From: Ktedonobacteraceae bacterium
GTDB lineage: Bacteria; Chloroflexota; Ktedonobacteria; Ktedonobacterales; Ktedonobacteraceae
DNA length: 5,830 bases
Direction of reading: 5' to 3'
Assembly (NCBI GenBank): GCA_017354095.1
Contig: JAFMRP010000351.1
Location: forward strand, 1 to 5,830
The position numbers were made by a program, and so were the translations under genes. This document shows positions 1 through 5,144 of the stretch, piece after piece. Numbering within the stretch: position 1 is the first letter of the stretch; every line of letters begins with the position of its first letter. The notes under the pieces are model-generated. The model searched no databases. It saw only the letters and a list, made by a program, of their open reading frames with translations, and was not told the origin of the DNA.

Positions 1-1
1 C

Positions 2-733
2 CTGCTCATCGGCCTGGCAACACTCGCGAAAATCTATCCCCTGCTCTTCCTGGTGGTCGTACTGCGTCGCCGCGATTGGACACTCCTGCTGGCCTGTCTG
101 GCAACCATTCTGCTGGGCTATTTGCCCTATCTAATCCTGGGCCATGGGCAGGTCCTGGGCTTCTTTTCTACCTACGCGGACGAGCATAGCCGCAACTCCG
201 GCCTGGTGCCGCACATTATGACATGGATCAATCTGCACACCGGCTTGTTCAATTCCACGACGGAGCACATCATCGAAGCTCTTTTGCTTGGCGGTACGGC
301 CCTGAGCATTCTACACTTCCGCTGGCGGGAACGCCTGAGCATGGAGGCGGCACTTCTGATCCTGCTCGGCACAACCTTTGCTATCTCTCCCCACATCTTT
401 CCCTGGTATACGACAGCGCTGCTCCCCTGGGTAGCCGTCTGCCTCCAGCCATTGTGGACACGCGGCACCGGACTAAAACCAGCCGGGTTGGCAATCGCGA
501 TGGCCTGGTATTTCCCCTGCATCATCGTGATCCACTACCTGTTCGACCATGAACCAGATTGGACCGTGTACTATCTTATCGTCTACGATGTGGTACTGGC
601 CGGCGTATGCATAGCTGCCTGTGTGGGTATACTACACAGCCTCTCCCAACACATACATAGCGCGGCCAACATAAGTTGGAGATGGCTACCACAAAGTGAA
701 AAATTGTGGCCGGGAAAACGTGATAAGAGATAG
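2..733 (+). CDS. GT87-like polytopic glycosyltransferase, C-terminal part (5' end outside window)
   Basis: The reading frame is open from base 2, so the gene starts upstream and 243 C-terminal residues are visible; the GTG at 53 is internal and not the start. The product is very hydrophobic, with about seven predicted membrane segments separated by short charged loops. The visible beginning, with the motif AKIYPLLFL followed by an arginine-rich loop (LRRRDW), is typical of GT87/DUF2029 enzymes. These are membrane mannosyltransferases that use polyprenyl-phosphate sugars to glycosylate lipids or glycans on the outer face of the membrane. The catalytic acidic residues expected near the N-terminus are not in view, so activity cannot be judged. 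The tail (SEKLWPGKRDKR) is basic and probably cytoplasmic. The next gene starts 39 bases downstream on the same strand, which suggests co-transcription. It could belong to a related GT-C family such as GT39 or GT83; assignment to a membrane GT-C enzyme is firmer than the exact family. Confidence 0.7.
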   Translation: MLIGLATLAKIYPLLFLVVVLRRRDWTLLLACLATILLGYLPYLILGHGQVLGFFSTYADEHSRNSGLVPHIMTWINLHTGLFNSTTEHIIEALLLGGTALSILHFRWRERLSMEAALLILLGTTFAISPHIFPWYTTALLPWVAVCLQPLWTRGTGLKPAGLAIAMAWYFPCIIVIHYLFDHEPDWTVYYLIVYDVVLAGVCIAACVGILHSLSQHIHSAANISWRWLPQSEKLWPGKRDKR

Positions 734-772
734 ATACGTACACACAAAATTTCAATCGCCATAAAGGATAAC

Positions 773-2389
773 ATGATGTCATCGCCAACAGCCCGCACGC
801 CCCGTTCTTCTACAGGCACCTTGAACACACTTACAAAACTACTGATTTCGCTTCTCTGCGCGTTCGGCGCAGGTCTGGTCGCGAGCCTGATCGCGGTCGT
901 AGTGATGGGTATACTACGTCTATGGACAGGCATTCCAACGCCTGTAGAGTTGTTCGGAGATTATGTGCTCAAACACATCGATGTCCATACGTTTATCAAA
1001 TTGCTACAAACCTTTGCGCCCCATTCGAAAACAACACCGCTGGGCCTAGCCTTGCTTGGCATGATCGGCAGCGGAACCCTGCTCGGCCTGCTCTATGCCG
1101 CGCTGGTACGGCTCAAACTCCCCCTAACCGGTTACCAGCCAGCGCGCCGCGAGTGGCTCATAGTGCTTGCCCTAACGGCGGCCATGACGCTGCTGGCGGT
1201 CCTCCTGTTTTGGAACGAACTTCGCCAGAACTTCTTCGGCCTGCCCCTCTTGTGGGCTTCGCTCTCGACTGTGCTTGGCCTCCTGGCTACCTTCGCCGTC
1301 TATAACACCATGCTTGCCCTGCTCTACCGTGCCTTACTACCCAAACAGCGGTCAGAAGAGACGAAGCACGTGGTTCAGAGTAAACGCCAGTTCTTTTCGC
1401 GCCTGGGTGTGGCAGCGCTGGGCATCGGCAGCGCGGGAGCATCCTGGGGACTGATACAGCGCTACCTCGGCCAGTATGCCTCCTACGATGGCATTAAAAC
1501 TCCCTCGCCAGGCGGCGTGACGTTCCCAATCACTCCCAACGATCTCCACTATGTGGTAACACAAAACCCGATCGATCCGACAACCAATCGCGACCTGTGG
1601 CGCCTGGAGATCACGGGGCTGGTGGATCGTCCGGGTTCCTACACCTACGCGGAGATACAACAGCTGCCTTCGACGTCGCGCGCGATTACGCTGGAGTGCA
1701 TCGCGAATGGCGTGGGCGACCGCCTGATGAGCACCGCTATCTGGCAGGGAGTCGCCCTCAAGACCCTGCTGGAGCGGCACGGCGGACCCCGACCCAGTGC
1801 TCGCTTCATCGCCTTCTACTGCGTTGATGGCTACAACATCAGCCTGCCCCTGGACGAGGTGCTGGCGGTTGACCCGCTTCTGGCATGGCACATGAACGGA
1901 TCCGAATTGCCACAGCGCCACGGCTTCCCCATGCGCGTGCTGATCCCTGGACGCTACGGGGAAGAAAACGTGAAATGGCTGACACGCGTCGAGCTGACCG
2001 ATCGATTTGTCGGTGGGCTGTATTCGGACCAGGGCTGGTACAATGGTCCGCTCCACACTACGAGCCGCATCGATCGACCGTCCGGGCATGTGGCAGTTGG
2101 CCACATCGTCGAAATCGGGGGTATCGCGTTCGCCGGCAATCGCGGTATTCAAAAGGTGGAAGTCAGCACCGATAACGGCCAGAGTTGGCATGTCACCACC
2201 CTCCAGCCACCACTCTCACCCGACTCCTGGGTATCCTGGACCTGGTCATGGATCCCCACGGCACCTGGAAGCTATACACTGACCGCTCGCGCAACAGACG
2301 GCACAGGAGAAACACAAACAAGCCACAAGCAAGGAACCGTCCCCAACGGCGCTACAGGCTATCATCAAGTCACAGTTCAGGCGGGATAA
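773..2389 (+). CDS. Membrane-anchored molybdopterin-dependent oxidoreductase, sulfite oxidase fold
   Basis: A 538-residue protein in three parts. Residues 1-190 carry about four membrane segments (roughly 23-48, 91-113, 128-147, 155-187). Residues 203-228 form a further hydrophobic stretch preceded by SKRQFF, a twin-arginine-like motif with Lys for the first Arg. Residues 250-410 are the oxidoreductase molybdopterin-binding domain: Cys309 in ITLECIANG is the expected molybdenum-ligating cysteine, and HGFPMRVLIPGRYG (383-396) followed by KWLTRVE is the conserved cofactor-binding block. Residues 440-538 resemble the Mo-co dimerisation domain (KVEVSTDNGQSW). The family oxidises sulfite or reduces sulfoxides and similar substrates; the true substrate is unknown. 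The catalytic half probably lies outside the membrane. AAAGGA at 763-768 is only 4 bases from the ATG at 773 but 7 from the ATG at 776, so translation may start one codon later. No haem domain is visible. Confidence 0.88.
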   Translation: MMSSPTARTPRSSTGTLNTLTKLLISLLCAFGAGLVASLIAVVVMGILRLWTGIPTPVELFGDYVLKHIDVHTFIKLLQTFAPHSKTTPLGLALLGMIGSGTLLGLLYAALVRLKLPLTGYQPARREWLIVLALTAAMTLLAVLLFWNELRQNFFGLPLLWASLSTVLGLLATFAVYNTMLALLYRALLPKQRSEETKHVVQSKRQFFSRLGVAALGIGSAGASWGLIQRYLGQYASYDGIKTPSPGGVTFPITPNDLHYVVTQNPIDPTTNRDLWRLEITGLVDRPGSYTYAEIQQLPSTSRAITLECIANGVGDRLMSTAIWQGVALKTLLERHGGPRPSARFIAFYCVDGYNISLPLDEVLAVDPLLAWHMNGSELPQRHGFPMRVLIPGRYGEENVKWLTRVELTDRFVGGLYSDQGWYNGPLHTTSRIDRPSGHVAVGHIVEIGGIAFAGNRGIQKVEVSTDNGQSWHVTTLQPPLSPDSWVSWTWSWIPTAPGSYTLTARATDGTGETQTSHKQGTVPNGATGYHQVTVQAG

Positions 2390-2411
2390 TCACATCAATA
2401 CCCCGCCTGAA
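2376..2411 (+). terminator. 10-bp hairpin overlapping the molybdoenzyme stop codon, possible terminator
   Basis: TTCAGGCGGG (2376-2385) is perfectly complementary to CCCGCCTGAA (2402-2411), with a 16-base loop that contains the TAA stop (2387-2389). The stem is GC-rich and sits exactly at the end of the gene, which suits a transcript end or 3' protection. It is not followed by a run of T (next bases are TCTAGTAAA), and the loop is long, so a classical intrinsic terminator is not proven. Confidence 0.5.
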
Positions 2412-2438
2412 TCTAGTAAAGCATACACACTATTTGTT

Positions 2439-2451
2439 ATCATATAATGAT
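2439..2451 (+). promoter_or_regulatory. Candidate -10 box within a small dyad, upstream of the radical SAM gene
   Basis: TATAAT at 2443-2448 matches the -10 consensus exactly and lies in an AT-rich stretch just after the upstream gene's hairpin. It is embedded in the perfect dyad ATCAT-ATA-ATGAT (2439-2451), which could be a small operator. I find no good -35 hexamer 16-18 bases upstream and no TGN extension. If used, it would give a 5' leader of nearly 190 bases on the radical SAM mRNA. Chance occurrence in AT-rich DNA is possible. Confidence 0.3.
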
Positions 2452-2520
2452 GAGAGAGCACTTTTATGCACATACATAGCAACTAATAGTGCCCTACCAA
2501 AAAGCCGAAGGACAGAAATA

Positions 2521-2598
2521 TAAGGCCACCCCTATGAAGATCGACAAATTATCGTGGTATACCTCGCTCTTGCCCACGGGACATGTAGGGCCACCCCT
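2521..2598. repeat. 13-base near-direct repeat (2521-2533 and 2586-2598)
   Basis: TAAGGCCACCCCT (2521-2533) and TAGGGCCACCCCT (2586-2598) match at 12 of 13 positions and are separated by 52 bases. The second copy forms the left arm of the hairpin at 2589-2609. The first copy can in principle pair with the same right arm (2602-2609), giving an alternative fold. It may be a leftover arm of a second repeat element or a small duplication. Confidence 0.5.
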
Positions 2599-2620
2599 TG
2601 CGGGTGGCCGGTTCCCCGTG
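2575..2620. repeat. GC-rich two-tier hairpin, REP-like intergenic element
   Basis: An inner perfect 8-bp stem, GGCCACCC (2589-2596) with GGGTGGCC (2602-2609) around the loop CTTGC, is nested in an outer 6-bp stem, CACGGG (2575-2580) with CCCGTG (2615-2620). The composition, much more GC-rich and symmetrical than the flanks, and the layout GTAGGG-arm-loop-arm-CCCCGTG resemble the dispersed palindromic repeats I associate with Chloroflexota and cyanobacterial genomes. Only one complete copy is in the window, so its repeat status is inferred. It ends 22 bases before the radical SAM start codon and would fold in the mRNA leader, just upstream of the ribosome binding site. Confidence 0.55.
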
Positions 2621-2631
2621 TAGCCTTATAC

Positions 2632-2637
2632 AAGGAG
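2632..2637 (+). promoter_or_regulatory. Ribosome binding site that fixes the radical SAM start
   Basis: AAGGAG lies 5 bases before the ATG at 2643. The frame is also open further upstream from a TTG at 2598, but that codon lies inside the GC-rich hairpin and has no Shine-Dalgarno sequence, so 2643 is the supported start. Confidence 0.85.
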
Positions 2638-2642
2638 AACTC

Positions 2643-4196
2643 ATGAACAACCAGCCAGGCCTGCCCGCACATGCGATCCCTTCATCAGACACGACTGCAT
2701 CATCCCCGGCAACACCCCGTCTTTCTCCATCACGCCAGAAGAAAGATGTCGACTATGTCTTTTTTGAACTAACACGCAGCATCTGCCCACAGTGCCGCCG
2801 CGTCATCGATGCGCATATACTCCTACGTGACAATAAAGTATATATGCGCAAACGCTGCCCTGAACACGGCCTGTTTGAAGGCCTGGTCTATGGCGATGCC
2901 CAGGCCTATACCTCCTCGGCACGCTTCAACAAGCCCGGAACCATCCCACTCGCCTACTCCACGGAAATACAACAGGGCTGCCCCCACGACTGCGGCCTCT
3001 GCCCCGATCATCAGCAACACGCTTGCCTGGGCATCATTGAAGTGAATAGTGCCTGCAATATGGATTGTCCGCTCTGCTTCGCCAATGCCGGCTCGGGCTT
3101 CAACCTGACGCTCGAAGAAGTCGAGGGCATCCTGGATCATCTGGTGGAGACGGAGGGCAATCCCGAGGTGGTCCAGTTTTCTGGCGGCGAGCCATCCATT
3201 CATCCACAGATCATCGAGATGATGAAGGCAGCGAAAAAACGCAATATCCGCCATGTGATGCTCAACACTAACGGCAAGCGCATCGCCGATGACGACGAGT
3301 TCCTGCAACAATTAGCTGAACTACACCCGTCGGTCTATTTCCAGTTTGACGGCTTTGAACCCGAAACTTATCGCATCCTTCGCGGCGAGCCAGATATCCT
3401 GCCACAAAAACTCCGCGCGTTGGATCGCCTGGCAGAGATCGGGGCCAACGTGGTGCTGGTTCCGGCTGTCGATCGTTTCGTCAATCTGCACGAGGTGGGC
3501 GCCATTGTCTCGTTCGCGATGAAGCACCCTGCCGTACGCGGCATCACTTTCCAGCCAGCATTCCAGTCTGGCCGTCATGGCAAAGCCGATCCCATGCAGC
3601 GCCTGACCATACCCGATATCCTCAAAGCCCTGGAAGAGCAGACCAGCGGTACGCTAATGGTTTCAGACTTTGTGCCGGTGCCCTGCTGCTTCCCCACCTG
3701 CAACTCGGTCACCTATGTACTTAACGATGGTGATACCATCCTGCCGCTGACTCGTGTGCTCAACGTGGAGGATTACCTGGACTACATCACGAATCGCGCG
3801 GCTCCCGACCTTTCAGAAGAGATCAAGACCGCCCTGGAGGGCCTCTGGTCATCGTCTGTCGTTCCCGGCTCTGACAGGGCCGCCCAACAATTCGCGCTCT
3901 CGTGCGCGGCCTGCGAGATCCCCGGTGGACTGAACCTGGAGGCATTCGCGAAAAATATCTTCATGATTATGCTGCAAGATTTCATGGACCCCTGGACGTT
4001 CAACCAGAAAAACCTGATGAAGTGCTGCAAAGAGATCCTGCTGCCCGATGGCAAACAGATCCCGTTCTGCGCCTACAACAATGTGGGATATCGCGAGCAG
4101 GCACGTGTCCAGCTGCAAGCTCGCGAACGTCAACGGAACCAGGCCCGCCGCACCGGCACTCCCTACACACCAGAACCTTTGACGTTTTCATTCTAA
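2643..4196 (+). CDS. Cysteine-rich radical SAM protein, Tes (tetraether lipid synthase)/MJ0619/TrsS type
   Basis: A 517-residue protein with 18 cysteines. After a Ser/Pro-rich, probably disordered first 35 residues come CPQC (48-51) and CPEHG (72-76), a rubredoxin-like metal site; then CPHDCGLC (113-120) with Cys128, likely ligands of an auxiliary cluster. The radical SAM motif CNMDCPLC has Cys138, Cys142 and Cys145, followed by FANAG. FSGGEPS (179-185) is the GGE SAM-binding motif, and MLNTNG (206-211) and VYFQFDG (231-237) are later barrel strands. The C-terminal part has VPCCFPTC (346-353), CAAC (421-424), KCC (460-462) and PFCAYN (474-479). This order matches archaeal Tes, which joins lipid tails by carbon-carbon bonds and carries three [4Fe-4S] clusters plus one mononuclear iron. 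Bacterial relatives include TrsS, whose role is not established. No membrane segment is seen. Radical SAM membership is certain, Tes-type architecture likely, substrate unknown. A methyltransferase gene follows after 140 bases. Confidence 0.88.
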   Translation: MNNQPGLPAHAIPSSDTTASSPATPRLSPSRQKKDVDYVFFELTRSICPQCRRVIDAHILLRDNKVYMRKRCPEHGLFEGLVYGDAQAYTSSARFNKPGTIPLAYSTEIQQGCPHDCGLCPDHQQHACLGIIEVNSACNMDCPLCFANAGSGFNLTLEEVEGILDHLVETEGNPEVVQFSGGEPSIHPQIIEMMKAAKKRNIRHVMLNTNGKRIADDDEFLQQLAELHPSVYFQFDGFEPETYRILRGEPDILPQKLRALDRLAEIGANVVLVPAVDRFVNLHEVGAIVSFAMKHPAVRGITFQPAFQSGRHGKADPMQRLTIPDILKALEEQTSGTLMVSDFVPVPCCFPTCNSVTYVLNDGDTILPLTRVLNVEDYLDYITNRAAPDLSEEIKTALEGLWSSSVVPGSDRAAQQFALSCAACEIPGGLNLEAFAKNIFMIMLQDFMDPWTFNQKNLMKCCKEILLPDGKQIPFCAYNNVGYREQARVQLQARERQRNQARRTGTPYTPEPLTFSF

Positions 4197-4244
4197 TCGT
4201 CCCACAAGCTGGCGCAGAAACATGAGACCTACAAGGGAAAAACC

Positions 4245-4292
4245 ATGAGGCAGCGGCACCGTATCTGTGTCCTCTGCCACCTTTCCCCATAG
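4245..4292 (+). CDS. Possible 15-codon leader peptide (MRQRHRICVLCHLSP)
   Basis: A short ORF in the gap before the methyltransferase starts with ATG at 4245, has AAGGGA at 4233-4238 six bases upstream, and stops with TAG at 4290-4292, one base before a perfect palindrome. Its product is basic and contains CVLCH, a CXXCH sequence. An eight-codon ORF (4222-4248) overlaps its start as ATGA. The position, ribosome site and following palindrome would suit a translated leader that controls the methyltransferase, but an ORF this short can occur by chance. Confidence 0.22.
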   Translation: MRQRHRICVLCHLSP

Positions 4293-4304
4293 ACCTCGCG
4301 AGGT
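4293..4304. promoter_or_regulatory. Perfect 12-base palindrome before the methyltransferase, possible operator
   Basis: ACCTCGCGAGGT (4293-4304) is a perfect palindrome and is followed directly by TATATA (4305-4310), which could be a -10 box. A dyad just upstream of a -10 is where MerR-type and some repressor sites lie. The -35 region (TTTCCC at 4282-4287, 17-base spacer) is poor. In RNA it would make only a short stem with no loop unless the centre opens, so a DNA-protein site is more likely than a terminator. Confidence 0.35.
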
Positions 4305-4336
4305 TATATAAGAAACGAGAACAAGGACAAAAATCA

Positions 4337-5143
4337 ATGGACACAAACCAGGCCCAATCCATCGCCGCTGAGCTCAAAGCCTGCTGCGCAACCGTCTACC
4401 AGAGCGACGCGGCACGGCTCTTGCTCGGCGATTCGTTCCACCCCGGCGGCACCAGGCTGACCGAACATCTTGGCACATTACTCCACCTGGGGCCGGCACA
4501 ACGAGTTCTGGATATCGCGTCGGGACAGGGGCTGAGCGCGATCACGCTGGCTCAACGCTTTGGATGCCAGGTGCAGGGCATCGAGTACGGAGCAGAAGCG
4601 GTCAGGAAGGCGACAGAGGCAGCGAGAGCGGCGGGCGTCACCCATCTCGTGACCTTTCAACAAGGCGATGCCGAATGCCTGCCAGTCCCCAATGAAGCCT
4701 TTGATGCCGTTATCTGTGAGTGCGCCTTCTGCACATTCCCCAACAAATCAGCAGCGGCATCGGAGTTCCGGCGCGTATTGAAACCCGGTGGACAACTGGG
4801 TCTGAGCGACCTGACACGATCCGGCGATGTGCCAGAAGCGCTGCAGGGACTGCTCGCGTGGATTGCCTGTATCGCGGATGCCCAACCCATAGATGCCTAC
4901 ACACGCTATCTGACGGAGGCAGGGCTGACCATTAACCTGCTCGAAGCGCACGATGAAGCCTTACGCGAGATGGTGCGGCAGATCCGTGGGAAATTGCTGG
5001 GAGCGGAACTGCTTGTGCGGCTCAAAAAGCTCAACCTTCCAGAGCCTTTTGATTTCGATCAGGCCAAAACATTAGCCAGGGCAGCCGATGCCGCCATCCA
5101 GGGCAATAAGTTCGGCTATGTCGTGATCATAGCAAGCAGATAG
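4337..5143 (+). CDS. SAM-dependent methyltransferase, DVU_1556/TrsM type
   Basis: A 268-residue class I methyltransferase. VLDIASGQG (57-65) is the glycine-rich SAM-binding motif I, Glu83 in QGIEYG is the acidic residue that binds the ribose, GDAECLP (110-116) is motif II, and RRVLKPGGQLGLSDLT (145-160) is the post-motif region. Other marks are CC at 16-17, LLLGDSFHPGG (28-38), CECAFCTFP (128-135) and WIACIADA (175-182). From memory these fit the family named after DVU_1556 (TrsM), which occurs beside radical SAM proteins such as TrsS. The extra cysteines (16, 17, 128, 132, 178) are unusual and recall the thiol chemistry of arsenite methyltransferases, but the fold signature is not ArsM's. 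AAGGA at 4323-4327 lies 9 bases before ATG 4337. The neighbour suggests joint action with the radical SAM protein. Soluble; substrate unknown. Confidence 0.85.
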   Translation: MDTNQAQSIAAELKACCATVYQSDAARLLLGDSFHPGGTRLTEHLGTLLHLGPAQRVLDIASGQGLSAITLAQRFGCQVQGIEYGAEAVRKATEAARAAGVTHLVTFQQGDAECLPVPNEAFDAVICECAFCTFPNKSAAASEFRRVLKPGGQLGLSDLTRSGDVPEALQGLLAWIACIADAQPIDAYTRYLTEAGLTINLLEAHDEALREMVRQIRGKLLGAELLVRLKKLNLPEPFDFDQAKTLARAADAAIQGNKFGYVVIIASR

Positions 5144-5144
5144 A

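Noticed and set aside
1352..2191. 279-codon open frame on the minus strand inside the molybdoenzyme gene
   Set aside because: It is antisense to a clearly conserved coding region, has no recognisable domain, and its openness follows from the codon bias of the real gene.
2185..2523. 112-codon plus-strand frame running from the molybdoenzyme into the intergenic gap
   Set aside because: It mostly overlaps the molybdoenzyme in another frame, has no ribosome site, and its translation in the gap is low-complexity without family features.
2598..2642. Longer radical SAM protein starting at TTG 2598
   Set aside because: The extra 15 codons lie over the GC-rich hairpin with no ribosome site, while ATG 2643 has AAGGAG at good spacing.
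2823..3311. 162-codon open frame on the minus strand inside the radical SAM gene
   Set aside because: It is antisense to the conserved cysteine motifs and shows no recognisable protein features.
4126..4186. AACGTCAA / TTGACGTT inverted repeat near the end of the radical SAM gene
   Set aside because: The arms are only 8 bases, 45 bases apart and lie inside coding sequence, with no T-run placed as in a terminator; probably chance.
4337..5143. Arsenite methyltransferase (ArsM)
   Set aside because: The extra cysteines recall ArsM, but their positions and the LLLGDSFHPGG and CECAFC blocks fit the DVU_1556 type better, and no ars genes are nearby.
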